This document shows positions 1 through 7,575 of a DNA stretch of 39,381 nt, in pieces. This DNA is from Sphingomonas sp. AOB5 (lineage in GTDB: Bacteria; Pseudomonadota; Alphaproteobacteria; Sphingomonadales; Sphingomonadaceae). Position 1 is the stretch's first letter. Every line of letters begins with the position of its first letter. A model generated the notes under the pieces. It was given only the letters and a program-made list of their open reading frames with translations, was not told the origin of the DNA and did no database searches. The position numbers and the translations under genes were made by a program. The stretch spans positions 1-39,381 of the forward strand of contig NZ_JARNTV010000035.1 of the NCBI RefSeq assembly GCF_029433115.1, read 5' to 3'.

Positions 1-330
1 GGCGCGGGCAGCCCGCGCGGCGTCGACGGGATCGATATCGCGGCGGCGTGGCGCGGCAGGCCGGTGCGCTCGCGGCCGGACATCTACACCCATATCGGCA
101 GGCCGCGTTCGGAGGCCGCGATCGGGCCGCTCTATTCGATCCGATCGGGGCAATGGAAGCTCATGATGGATCTGGATGGCAGCAGCGTCGAACTCTACAA
201 CCTGACGCGCGATCCGGCGGAGCGCGACAATGTCGCGGCGCGCGAACCGGTGATGACGCGGCGATTGACGGGCTTGCTGGCGCGCTGGATCGCGACCCTG
301 CCGAAGCCGGGACCCGAAGTCGGGCGCTAA
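1..330 (+). CDS. Sulfatase, C-terminal fragment (gene runs off the left edge)
   Basis: The open frame enters from base 1 and stops with TAA at 328-330, giving about 109 residues. The segment contains DGIDIAAAWRG, followed by a YSIRSGQWKL stretch, an ELYNLTRDPAERDN motif and a helical tail. These are the usual C-terminal signatures of type I sulfatases (alkaline-phosphatase superfamily): a strand that says how the product 'is delivered', then 'L-Y-[DN]-L-x-x-D-P-x-E-x-x-N'. The catalytic Cys/Ser (formylglycine) region lies outside the window, so activity and substrate cannot be judged. The stop codon overlaps the stop of the convergent minus-strand gene that ends at 327. A sulfatase next to a propeller glycosidase-like gene would fit use of sulfated glycans or sulfate esters, but this is inference. 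Confidence 0.85.
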   Translation, partial: GAGSPRGVDGIDIAAAWRGRPVRSRPDIYTHIGRPRSEAAIGPLYSIRSGQWKLMMDLDGSSVELYNLTRDPAERDNVAAREPVMTRRLTGLLARWIATLPKPGPEVGR

Positions 331-950
331 CGGAGGCGAGCCGTGGCGGGTGCTGCAGCCTGAGGCTCCGGTGCGGGCGCGGCACGGCCATAATAGATCT
401 TGAACTCGTCGCCGCTACGTCCGGTATCGAAGATGATCGCGGTGCGCTCCAGCCCGTGCGCGCGCAGGGTGCCGATGGCGGTGTCGCGTTCCAGCACTTC
501 CCATACCGGCTTCATCGTACCGGTCGCCGCGTCGGGATCGGCGATGCCGATGACTTCGCACGCGCTGGCCGAGCACTTGACCGCCAGATAGCGGTTGCCG
601 CCGATATAGGGGATGGTGCCGAGGAATTGCTGGATCGCCGCTTCGCTTCGCGGCCCCCAGTCGCGGTCGCGCTTCTCGTAGCTGACGGCCAGCATCTGCT
701 GTTCCGCCTTGCGCCCGTTGCTCGCCGTGGGAGCGATAGGGACCGGAGTCATGCGCGCCGTGACCGGAAGGGGGCTGGGGTTAGGCGGCGGTGCGACCGC
801 GGCCTGCTCGACCAGCATTTGCCCGGGGGCTTCGGATGCGCTGTCGCCGGGCAGGAGGAACCAGCCGAGACCAGCGACCGACAGGAATGCGAGCGTGCCG
901 CCGCCGAGCCAGAGGCGGGTGCTTCGCCCGTGAGCCAACTCGCGCAACAT
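327..950 (-). CDS. Hypothetical single-pass membrane-anchored protein
   Basis: A 207-residue protein that I do not recognise. I chose ATG at 948-950 because GGGGAGCAG lies about 5 bases upstream; the longer open frame to 1049 starts with a low-complexity Arg/Pro stretch that looks non-coding. Residues about 12-35 form one hydrophobic segment (LWLGGG...LGWFLLPG), probably an N-terminal anchor with the rest periplasmic. A Pro/Ala-rich linker follows (about 40-75), then a compact domain with one pair of Cys (KCSASACEV) that may form a disulfide, and an Ala/Pro-rich tail. The gene lies 61 bp downstream of the BNR-propeller gene on the same strand and could be co-transcribed. It converges with the sulfatase, with the two stop codons overlapping. 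No enzyme motif is visible. Confidence 0.7.
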   Translation of the reverse strand: MLRELAHGRSTRLWLGGGTLAFLSVAGLGWFLLPGDSASEAPGQMLVEQAAVAPPPNPSPLPVTARMTPVPIAPTASNGRKAEQQMLAVSYEKRDRDWGPRSEAAIQQFLGTIPYIGGNRYLAVKCSASACEVIGIADPDAATGTMKPVWEVLERDTAIGTLRAHGLERTAIIFDTGRSGDEFKIYYGRAAPAPEPQAAAPATARLR

Positions 951-1011
951 CGGCTGCTCCCCAATGTGTGAGTGACGCCCCGGCGGCTCAGCGCCGCCGG
1001 GGGTATGGCGC

Positions 1012-2178
1012 CTAGAGCGGCGACGATCCGAAATACATGTCGCAGACATTGGTGCTGCTATTCAGCCGCGACGTGATGTGGATCAGGCGATAGCCCGACG
1101 CAGTGCTGACCCATTGCAGTCCGGGCGAGAAGCCCTCGCAACCCGGCGCCTGCACGTCGGCGATCGGGACCGGCGCCACCATCCAGTCCCACGGACCATT
1201 GGGGTTGCCGCTTGGGCTCTTGAACAGGATCTGGCCATTAGCGGCCGAGAAGCTGCCATCGGCGACGTGCAGCATCTGGCCGATCCACAATAGCGTGCCG
1301 TCGGGCACGGTCTTGTTGACCGGCGTGGCGTTGAAATAGCGGCCGAGGCTGCCCGTCATCGCCGTGCCGGCCGCGCTCTCGGCGCCATAGTTCCAGCCAT
1401 CGGTCGAAGTCTTGTAATAGGTGCGGCAATTGTTTGGGCTGGGCAGGTTGCAGATCTCGTAGGTCATGAACCAGCGGCCGGTGCCGTCGGTCAGCTTTGT
1501 CACCACCGGCATGCCGGGGCGGCGGGGATCCTGGTTCTCGATGGTGGACGAGGTGCCCAGCGCGACCACATTGGCGCGATCTTCCCAGGTGACGCCATTG
1601 TCGTAGCTGCGCACCTTGACGATCTTCTGGCTGCAGCAGGTGCTGGTCTCGTCGGCATAGGTCAGCACCAGCGCGCCGTCAGAAGCGATCGAGAAATTGG
1701 GTTCCCAGAAGCCCTGATTGTTGGCCGCGGTGGCCGCCGTCGAGATATAGCTCCAGTTGCGGCCATTGTCGGTGCTGCGGAAGACGCGGATCTTGCTGCG
1801 GCAGGTCGCGCATTTCGACGTGTCGACGTTCAGCGCAAGAATCAGGTGGCCATTGGGCAGCACGATGAAATCGGGGCTGCTCGTCCGCGCGGTCAGGAAA
1901 TTGGGTTCGCTGACGATGCCGACCGGCGTGAAGGTGGCGCCATTGTCGGTGCTGGAGAATACCCGCACCCGGTAATCGTTGGGAAACAGCAGGACCGTCG
2001 CGATCAGTTCGCCGCTCGGCAGCAGTCGGACGCGGGGATAGCGGGCGCCGGCCTGAAGCAGCGTCTGGGCCTGAGCCTCGGCCACGCAGGTGATGCCCAT
2101 CACCGCAATGCCCATCGCCAGCATCATGCGCGCCAGCATGCGATTCAGCCTGAATCCAAGTCTCGATTGCCTCGTCAT
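1012..2178 (-). CDS. Secreted BNR/Asp-box six-bladed propeller protein (sialidase superfamily, possibly GH93-like)
   Basis: 388 residues. ATG at 2176-2178 is preceded by AGGAGAG. The N-terminus has basic residues, a hydrophobic core and AEAQAQ, a plausible signal peptide cleaved near residue 37, so the protein is probably exported. At least three Asp-boxes are visible: SSTDNGATF, RSTDNGRNWS and SYDNGVTWE. A WEPNFSI...LVLTYADE block and RPGMPVV...GRWFMTYE are typical of sialidase-superfamily propellers, and the second resembles GH93 exo-arabinanases. The clustered Cys residues (CATC, TCC, CNLPSPNNC) suggest disulfides and periplasmic or extracellular location. Family membership is well supported; the sugar it acts on is not. 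Its neighbour, a sulfatase end, hints at glycan use. The divergent sigma-factor gene starts 181 bp away. Confidence 0.8.
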   Translation of the reverse strand: MTRQSRLGFRLNRMLARMMLAMGIAVMGITCVAEAQAQTLLQAGARYPRVRLLPSGELIATVLLFPNDYRVRVFSSTDNGATFTPVGIVSEPNFLTARTSSPDFIVLPNGHLILALNVDTSKCATCRSKIRVFRSTDNGRNWSYISTAATAANNQGFWEPNFSIASDGALVLTYADETSTCCSQKIVKVRSYDNGVTWEDRANVVALGTSSTIENQDPRRPGMPVVTKLTDGTGRWFMTYEICNLPSPNNCRTYYKTSTDGWNYGAESAAGTAMTGSLGRYFNATPVNKTVPDGTLLWIGQMLHVADGSFSAANGQILFKSPSGNPNGPWDWMVAPVPIADVQAPGCEGFSPGLQWVSTASGYRLIHITSRLNSSTNVCDMYFGSSPL

Positions 2179-2359
2179 CTCTCGCTCTCCTGTCCCCGCT
2201 GTTGGTGCCAGGCGTCAGGCGCGGGACCTGCTGCCATGCCCTAAAGACGGATGAGCGAACGCGATCCTCAATAATAATATAAATCATTTTGATCTATTTA
2301 TTCATTGACTCGGTTTTGCGCCTGGGGCCTGCTCGATTCCGATCAGGAGAGGGACTGGG
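2179..2359. promoter_or_regulatory. AT-rich divergent intergenic region between propeller gene and sigma factor
   Basis: This 181-bp region is markedly AT-rich (AATAATAATATAAATCATT around 2266-2287) in an otherwise GC-rich window and separates two divergent genes, so it most likely holds both promoters. A TTGACT hexamer lies at 2305-2310 on plus, without a convincing -10 partner. I see no palindrome. Confidence 0.45.
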
Positions 2360-2932
2360 ATGGCGTGTGCCGATCGCCCGTCATGCACGCCTGACGAAGA
2401 CGCGAATGTTGCGCGAGCCCGCGACGACGAGCGTCTCGCGGCGCTATATAATCGTCTGGTGATCGCGATCCGGCTGCGGTGGCGCGGGGGCGATGTGGAG
2501 GATGTCGTGCAGGACGCGTTCCTCCGTCTTTCGATGGCGGAAAGCCGGGTGAAGGTCGTCGATCGCGCGGCCTTTCTCTATGTGACGGCGCTCAACCTGA
2601 TCCGCGACCGCGCTCGTGCGGAGGCGACGCGCGGCGCGTTGCTGGTCGATGCCGATCATCTCGAACAGGTGTCCTCCGATCTCCCTTCGACCGAGCAGAT
2701 CCTTGCCGCTCGCGAGGAACTGGCCATCGTCGATGCAGCGATTGCCGAATTGCCGGTCAATGCCCGCGCGGCATTCATGATGTACCGGCTCGACAATCTG
2801 CCACATGCCAAGATCGCCGAGGAACTGAGCATCTCGGTGTCGATGGTCGAGAAGCATGTACGCCGCGCGCTGGACCATTGCCGCGACCGGTTGGCCCAGG
2901 CAGGTGGCGGCGGGCCGGTCCGCAAGGGGTGA
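2360..2932 (+). CDS. ECF RNA polymerase sigma factor, FecI-like
   Basis: 190 residues, ATG with GGAGAGGGAC upstream. Region 2 is seen as GGDVEDVVQDAFLRL (about residues 43-57) followed by AFLYVTALNLIRDRAR, the -10 recognition segment. Region 4 is ELPVNARAAFMMYRLDNL then KIAEELSISVSMVEKHVRRAL, a helix-turn-helix with the S-[TM]-VEKH signature of FecI-type sigma factors. It would direct RNA polymerase to a small set of extracytoplasmic-stress or surface-signalling promoters. FecI proteins usually have a FecR membrane sensor next door and a TonB receptor with an N-terminal signalling domain; neither flanks this gene (P450 converges after a 9-bp gap). The first about 20 residues are weakly conserved, so a slightly later start is possible. 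Confidence 0.9.
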   Translation: MACADRPSCTPDEDANVARARDDERLAALYNRLVIAIRLRWRGGDVEDVVQDAFLRLSMAESRVKVVDRAAFLYVTALNLIRDRARAEATRGALLVDADHLEQVSSDLPSTEQILAAREELAIVDAAIAELPVNARAAFMMYRLDNLPHAKIAEELSISVSMVEKHVRRALDHCRDRLAQAGGGGPVRKG

Positions 2933-2941
2933 CGTGCCCGC

Positions 2942-4111
2942 TCAGCGCGTGACGATGATCGAGTAATCCTGCAGATCGTTGGTCGGCCAGCTCGCCGGAT
3001 CCACCGCGGGCACCGTACCGGCCAGTTCGAATCGCCGGCTGGCCGCCAGCAATTCCGTAAGCACGATCTTCAGTTCGAGCCGGGCGAGCGGCGAGCCGAG
3101 GCAGCTGTGAATGCCCGATCCGAAGACGAGGTGCCGGTTCGGGCTGCGGCCGAACACGCATTGATCGGCATCGGGAAAGACTTCGGGATCGCGGTTGGCC
3201 GCGGCGAACATCAGCGCGACACGGTCGCCCTTGGTCACTGCGTTACCATCGATCTCGGTATCGGAAGTCGCGGTGCGTTGCATGCCCGCGAGCGGGCTGG
3301 ACCAGCGCAACATCTCCTCGATCGCGGAGGGGATCGCGTCGGGATTGCTGCGCAGCATTTCCTGTCGGTCCGGGTTCGCGGCGAGATAGGCGATGATGAT
3401 GCCGAGACTCGCGGTGGTGGTGCCGTGCCCTGCGACGAGCAGCAGGCGGAGGATGCTGACCATCTCGGTTTCGCTCAGCGGTTGTCCGTCGAGCTGCTGG
3501 TCGAGCAGCCAGCTTGTCGCATCGTCGGCCGGCTTTGCGCGGCGCGTGGCGATGACCGGCAGGATATAGTCGGCCCAAGCCCGGTGTGCCGCCGCCATCC
3601 TGTTCGCGTCGCGTTCGGCCATGGCGATGCGGACATCCTCGGACATGCGCTTGATGAAGCGCCAATCGTCATGCGGCCAGCCGAGCAGCTCACAGATCAC
3701 CCGCACCGGGAAGGGATCGGCGAAGCTGGCGATGACCGCTACCGGATCTCCGGTGGTCAGTGCCTTCAGATCCTTCTCCGCCAGCGCCCGCAGGCGCGGG
3801 GCGAATGCCTTCATCCGGCCCGCGGAGAAGAGCGGCATCAGCAGGCGGCGGTAGCGCGCATGCTCGGGCGGATCGAATTCCAGCGGAATGCCGCGCATCG
3901 CCGCAGGTGCGCTCTCGCCATGGTTGACGCGGACGTTGCTGAACGTCGCCGGGTCCGCCGCGACCGCCACCACATCCTTGTAGCGGAAGACCGACCAGCC
4001 CAGCCGGTCGCTATAGGCGACGGGGCATTTGCTGCGCATCTCGTCGAACGCGGCGATGCGATCCTCGCCCATCTCCGCAGGATTCCAGTACGCTTCGCCA
4101 GCCTCTGCCAT
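2942..4111 (-). CDS. Cytochrome P450 (bacterial soluble class)
   Basis: 389 residues from ATG at 4109-4111, chosen because GGAGAGCGGC precedes it; the open frame extends further upstream to 4225 but into the LysR promoter region. The heme-thiolate motif FGSGIHSCLG gives Cys337. The helix K EEMLRW carries the ExxR pair, and PPEHARYRRLL is the classical helix C heme-propionate region. The I-helix reads AGHGTTT (residues 227-233): the usual Asp/Glu before the conserved Thr is Gly230. The protein is soluble, so it needs a ferredoxin and reductase; none is encoded in this window. It probably hydroxylates a hydrophobic substrate of the adjacent block. It is transcribed divergently from the LysR gene, which is a likely regulator. 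Confidence 0.95.
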   Translation of the reverse strand: MAEAGEAYWNPAEMGEDRIAAFDEMRSKCPVAYSDRLGWSVFRYKDVVAVAADPATFSNVRVNHGESAPAAMRGIPLEFDPPEHARYRRLLMPLFSAGRMKAFAPRLRALAEKDLKALTTGDPVAVIASFADPFPVRVICELLGWPHDDWRFIKRMSEDVRIAMAERDANRMAAAHRAWADYILPVIATRRAKPADDATSWLLDQQLDGQPLSETEMVSILRLLLVAGHGTTTASLGIIIAYLAANPDRQEMLRSNPDAIPSAIEEMLRWSSPLAGMQRTATSDTEIDGNAVTKGDRVALMFAAANRDPEVFPDADQCVFGRSPNRHLVFGSGIHSCLGSPLARLELKIVLTELLAASRRFELAGTVPAVDPASWPTNDLQDYSIIVTR

Positions 4112-4258
4112 GCCGCTCTCCATCGCTATTTTGCGGACTGGATATTCGCGGCATGGCGGTGAAGGACAGGCCAGCAGCGATGATAGCGGGCATTCAGCGG
4201 ATAAATTTGTTGTGTGATATAGCAATATTTGCGAAGAAGCGGTTCAGGAGAGAATGAC
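4112..4258. promoter_or_regulatory. Divergent P450/LysR promoter region with candidate LysR site
   Basis: The 147 bp between the two start codons must carry promoters for both. A short inverted repeat GCAATATTTGC occurs at 4222-4232 within an AT-rich stretch (ATAAATTTGTTGTGTGATATAG just before it). LysR regulators classically bind T-N11-A palindromes in such divergent regions and repress their own gene, so this is a reasonable candidate; it is inference from position. Confidence 0.4.
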
Positions 4259-5185
4259 ATGAGCCATATCCATGGCAGCCCGCTCTCGAAGCTGGACCTG
4301 GGCATGATCGTCGCGCTGGAGATCATGCTGCGCGAACGCAGCGTCAGCAAGGCGGCGCGCAGCGTCGGGCTGAGCCAGCCGGCGATGAGCAATGCGCTGG
4401 CCCGGATGCGCGATATCTTTGGCGACGCGCTGCTGGTGCGCAGCGAAGGCGGCATGGTGCTGACCGAGCGCGGCGAGCGATTGCTGCATCAGCTGGCGCC
4501 GCTGGTCGCCGAGCTGGAGACGCTGGCCGATCCGTCGAGCTTCGACGCTGCGGAATCGACCGCGACCTTCCGGCTGGCGGCGACCGACCATGCCGGGGCG
4601 ACGGTGATGCCCGATGTGTTCCGCGCGGTGGCGGCCGAGGCGCCCGGCGTGAAGCTGCATGCGCTGACCATGCCCAGCCGCGAGATCGACCTGCACGATG
4701 CCGAGGCGGGGCAGGTTGACCTGCGGCTCGGCTGGATCCGGGCGCTGCCTGCCAACTGGTATTCGCGCACTTTGTTCGACGAGGAGCTCGTGCTGATCGG
4801 CGCGCGGGACAATCCCGCGCTGGCCGCGCCGCTGGACATGGAGCAGTTCCTTGCGCTGCCCCATATCGCGCTCGCGACCGACCGGCCGATGTTCCAGAAC
4901 CTGACCGATCAGGCGCTGGCCGCGGCGGGGCACAGCCGTAACATCGTCGGCATGGTGTCGCACTTCGCGATGGCGCCGTTCATCGTCGCGCGCAGCGGCA
5001 ATGTGGCGATGTTCCCCAAGCGGCTGGCGGAATTCTATCGCCCCTGGGCCGAGCTGAAGATCGTCGATTCCCCGTTCGCGTTCGAGCATTTCAGCGTGTC
5101 GATCGCGTGGCATCCGCGGGTGCACAACGATCCCGGCCACAAGTGGCTGCGCGCGCTGATCGTGCGGTGCGCGACGGCGGGCTGA
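4259..5185 (+). CDS. LysR-family transcriptional regulator
   Basis: 308 residues from ATG at 4259, which has CAGGAGAG 7 bases upstream; an in-frame start at 4229 lacks a binding site. The N-terminal winged helix-turn-helix is clear: KLDLGMIVALEIMLRERSVS then AARSVGLSQPAMSNALARMR and LLVRSEGGMVLTERGERL. The remainder is a periplasmic-binding-like effector domain (about residues 95-300) with ATDHAGATVMPDVF, similar in outline to the NahR/LinR/NodD branch that senses aromatic or hydrophobic inducers. It is divergent from the P450 and upstream of the hydratase/CoA-ligase/MFS run on the same strand, so it is the obvious candidate regulator of this block. The effector is unknown. Confidence 0.93.
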   Translation: MSHIHGSPLSKLDLGMIVALEIMLRERSVSKAARSVGLSQPAMSNALARMRDIFGDALLVRSEGGMVLTERGERLLHQLAPLVAELETLADPSSFDAAESTATFRLAATDHAGATVMPDVFRAVAAEAPGVKLHALTMPSREIDLHDAEAGQVDLRLGWIRALPANWYSRTLFDEELVLIGARDNPALAAPLDMEQFLALPHIALATDRPMFQNLTDQALAAAGHSRNIVGMVSHFAMAPFIVARSGNVAMFPKRLAEFYRPWAELKIVDSPFAFEHFSVSIAWHPRVHNDPGHKWLRALIVRCATAG

Positions 5186-5188
5186 CCC

Positions 5189-5205
5189 CATTTCGAGCGG
5201 AAATG
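5189..5205. repeat. Inverted repeat CATTTC-N5-GAAATG in LysR-MaoC gap
   Basis: A perfect 6-bp inverted repeat with a 5-base spacer (GAGCG) begins 4 bases after the LysR stop codon and 98 bases before the hydratase start. It lacks a following T-run, so it is more likely an operator or a weak attenuator-like hairpin than a classical terminator. Its symmetry suits a dimeric regulator. Confidence 0.35.
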
Positions 5206-5302
5206 CCCTGTATCGGGTTTATGGATTAGCTCGCGGGCAGGCGGCTTCCTACCCTTGGCGCAAGAAGCGTGGTCAGCGCTCCGTGTGTCATGAGAGGAGC
5301 CG

Positions 5303-6145
5303 ATGCCCCTAGATCCCGTCGCCATCCGGGCGGTCCGGTTCCCCGAAATCGAGCACACCCTCGAGGAACGCGACTGCCTGCTCTACGCGCTGTCGCTGGG
5401 CCTTGGCCGGGCGGAGGCGGGCGATTGGGGGCTGCGCTATAGCTATGAGCGCGAGCTTCAGGTGTTCCCGACACAGGCAGTGACCATCGGCCATCCCGGC
5501 ATGTGGCTGACGCCCGATACCGGCGTGACGCACAGCCATGTGGTGCATGGCGGGCAGAAACTGCGCCTGCTCGCGCCGATGCGGGCGGGCATGACTGTGG
5601 TGGCCACCAATCGCGTGGCCGAGATCGCGGACAAGGGTGAGGGCCGCGGGGCGATCATCATCCTTGAGCGGACGCTGACCGACAAGGCGAGCGGCGATGC
5701 GCTGGCGACGATGGAATGGACGATCTTCTGCCGCAACGATGGCGGGTTCGGCGGGGACCCGAAGCTGAGCGGCACGTTCACCCCGGTGCCGGATCGCGCG
5801 CCGGACTGGCAGGCGCCGCTGGTGACGACCAGCGATGCGGCGATGCTCTATCGTCTGAACGGCGACCGCAATCCGATCCATGCCGATCCGGGTCTGGCGA
5901 AGCGGGCGGGGTTCGAGCGGCCGATCCTGCACGGGTTGTGCCTGTACGGCATGGCGGCGGCTGCGATCATGCGGCGCGGCGATGCCGGGCTGGTGGAGAT
6001 CGAGGCGCGCTTCTCCAGCCCGAGCTTTCCCGGTGAACCGATGACGCTTTCGGTATGGGACGATGGCGACGGCACAGCATTCGAAATCATAGCGGACGCG
6101 CGCGGCAAGCGCGTGGTCGATCACGGAAAGGTCCGGCTGGCATGA
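5303..6145 (+). CDS. MaoC/hydratase-2 family double-hotdog enoyl-CoA hydratase
   Basis: 280 residues, ATG with GAGAGGAG upstream. The C-terminal half has the hydratase-2 signature YRLNGDRNPIHADP...AGFERPILHG (about residues 183-213), with the Asp and His that activate water in (R)-specific 2-enoyl-CoA hydratases. The N-terminal half (about 1-150) is the degenerate hotdog repeat seen in the eukaryotic-type double-hotdog form. The length matches that family. The expected reaction is reversible hydration of a trans-2-enoyl-CoA to a 3-hydroxyacyl-CoA. The stop codon overlaps the start of the next gene (ATGA), which encodes a CoA-ligase-type protein, so the pair likely handles an acyl-CoA side chain released from a larger substrate. 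Confidence 0.9.
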   Translation: MPLDPVAIRAVRFPEIEHTLEERDCLLYALSLGLGRAEAGDWGLRYSYERELQVFPTQAVTIGHPGMWLTPDTGVTHSHVVHGGQKLRLLAPMRAGMTVVATNRVAEIADKGEGRGAIIILERTLTDKASGDALATMEWTIFCRNDGGFGGDPKLSGTFTPVPDRAPDWQAPLVTTSDAAMLYRLNGDRNPIHADPGLAKRAGFERPILHGLCLYGMAAAAIMRRGDAGLVEIEARFSSPSFPGEPMTLSVWDDGDGTAFEIIADARGKRVVDHGKVRLA

Positions 6146-7575
6146 GCGGCGCGCGCAATCTCTATACCGCGGCAGCGCTCGACCGGATGCTGAAGCCGCG
6201 CAGCGTGGCGATCGTCGGCGCATCGGCTAAGCCGGGGGCGATCGGCAATCAGGTGGTGATGGGCCAGAAGGACTTTGCCGGCGCAGTGTGGCCGATCAAT
6301 CCGGGCCGCGACGAGATTTGCGGGTACAAGGCCTATCCCGATCTGCGCGCGCTGCCCGAGGCCCCTGACTGCGTGATCCTGGCGACGCCGCGTGCGAGCA
6401 TCGAGGGGCTGATCGAGGAATGCGCCGCAGTCGGCGCGGGTGGTGTCGTGGTACTCGCCTCGGGTTTTGGCGAGATGGAGGATGCCGAACACGCCGCTAC
6501 GCAGGAGCGGATCGCCGCGATTGCTGCGCAGCATGGACTGCCGGTGCTGGGCCCGAACTGCATCGGCTTCGCCAATGTGGCGCATGGCGCGTACATGACC
6601 TTCGTGCCGGTGCTGCCCAAGCCCGAAGTAACCGGGCGGGCTATCGGCGTCGTCACCCAATCGGGCGCGCTCGGCTTTGCGCTGGCGCAGGCGGCGGTGC
6701 GCGGGGTTTCGTTCAGCCATATCCTTGCCTCGGGCAATTCGTGCGACATCGATGCGGCGGACTTCGTGTCCTATCTGGCGGGCGCGCCGGAATGCCAGGT
6801 GATCGTCGCGGTGATCGAGGGGCTGAAGCATTCGCAGCGGATGGTGCAGGCAGCGCGGGCCGCGCGGGAAGCGGGCAAGCCGCTGATCCTGTGCGCCGCT
6901 GCCAGCTCTGCCGAGGGTGCGCTGGCGGCGCGGTCGCACACCGGTTCGATTGCGGGCACGCTCGATCCGTATCGCGGTGATCTGCAACGCGAAGGCGTGG
7001 TGCTGGTCGAGGATTTCGACCGGCTGGTGGAGATCGCAGCATTCTTCGCCAAGGCGCCGGAAACGCCCGCCGCCAATGGTGTGGCGGCGATTGCGACTTC
7101 GGGCGGCGCGGCGATTTTTGCTGCGGATGCGGCTGCAGCAAACGGGATCGCCTTGCCCCAGCCGTCGAGCGAAGTGCTTGCCGAACTGGGCAAGCATATC
7201 CCCGATTTCGTCACCATCCGGAACCCATGCGACGTGACCGCACAGAACGGCAACAATCCCGAAGCCTTCAACGATTGCGTCCGCGCGCTGGCCGCGTCGG
7301 ACCTCTATGGCGCGATGGTCGTGCCGCAGACCTATTCGTGGCGCGGCACCGAGGAACGGATCGGCGGCCTTGCCGCGGTGGCCGACGAGACCGCCAAGCC
7401 GATCTGCCTCGTGTGGATGTCCGAGGATGTCGGCGGGCCTTCGACGGCCATCGTCGAGCGATCCAACCTGATCCTGTTCCGGTCGATGGACCGGTGCTTC
7501 AAGGCGCTGTCGCTGTGGCACCAACGTGCCGCCGCGCTGCGCGAACATGAATTTACGAGCGAGGAGGCTGCGTGA
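6142..7575 (+). CDS. NDP-forming acyl-CoA synthetase, alpha (CoA-binding) part only
   Basis: 477 residues from ATG at 6142, overlapping the previous stop by 4 bases. Domain order is a Rossmann CoA-binding domain (SVAIVGASAKPGAIGNQV, about residues 16-110), then two succinyl-CoA-synthetase-like flavodoxin folds (GVVTQSGALGFALAQAAV; IATSGGAAIFAADAA). The phospho-His site appears as RSHTGSIAG, as in ADP-forming acetate-CoA ligases. Full-length enzymes of this family carry or pair with an ATP-grasp beta domain of about 220 residues, which is absent here and not found elsewhere in the window. It either works with a beta subunit encoded elsewhere or uses only the CoA-binding part. It lies between a hydratase and an MFS carrier, so acid activation or acyl-CoA handling is the expected job. 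Confidence 0.88.
   Translation: MSGARNLYTAAALDRMLKPRSVAIVGASAKPGAIGNQVVMGQKDFAGAVWPINPGRDEICGYKAYPDLRALPEAPDCVILATPRASIEGLIEECAAVGAGGVVVLASGFGEMEDAEHAATQERIAAIAAQHGLPVLGPNCIGFANVAHGAYMTFVPVLPKPEVTGRAIGVVTQSGALGFALAQAAVRGVSFSHILASGNSCDIDAADFVSYLAGAPECQVIVAVIEGLKHSQRMVQAARAAREAGKPLILCAAASSAEGALAARSHTGSIAGTLDPYRGDLQREGVVLVEDFDRLVEIAAFFAKAPETPAANGVAAIATSGGAAIFAADAAAANGIALPQPSSEVLAELGKHIPDFVTIRNPCDVTAQNGNNPEAFNDCVRALAASDLYGAMVVPQTYSWRGTEERIGGLAAVADETAKPICLVWMSEDVGGPSTAIVERSNLILFRSMDRCFKALSLWHQRAAALREHEFTSEEAA

Noticed and set aside
6055..6141. N-terminal extension of the CoA-ligase-type protein
   Set aside because: It reads through the end of the hydratase gene in another frame; the ATG at 6142 in an ATGA overlap fits the family start.
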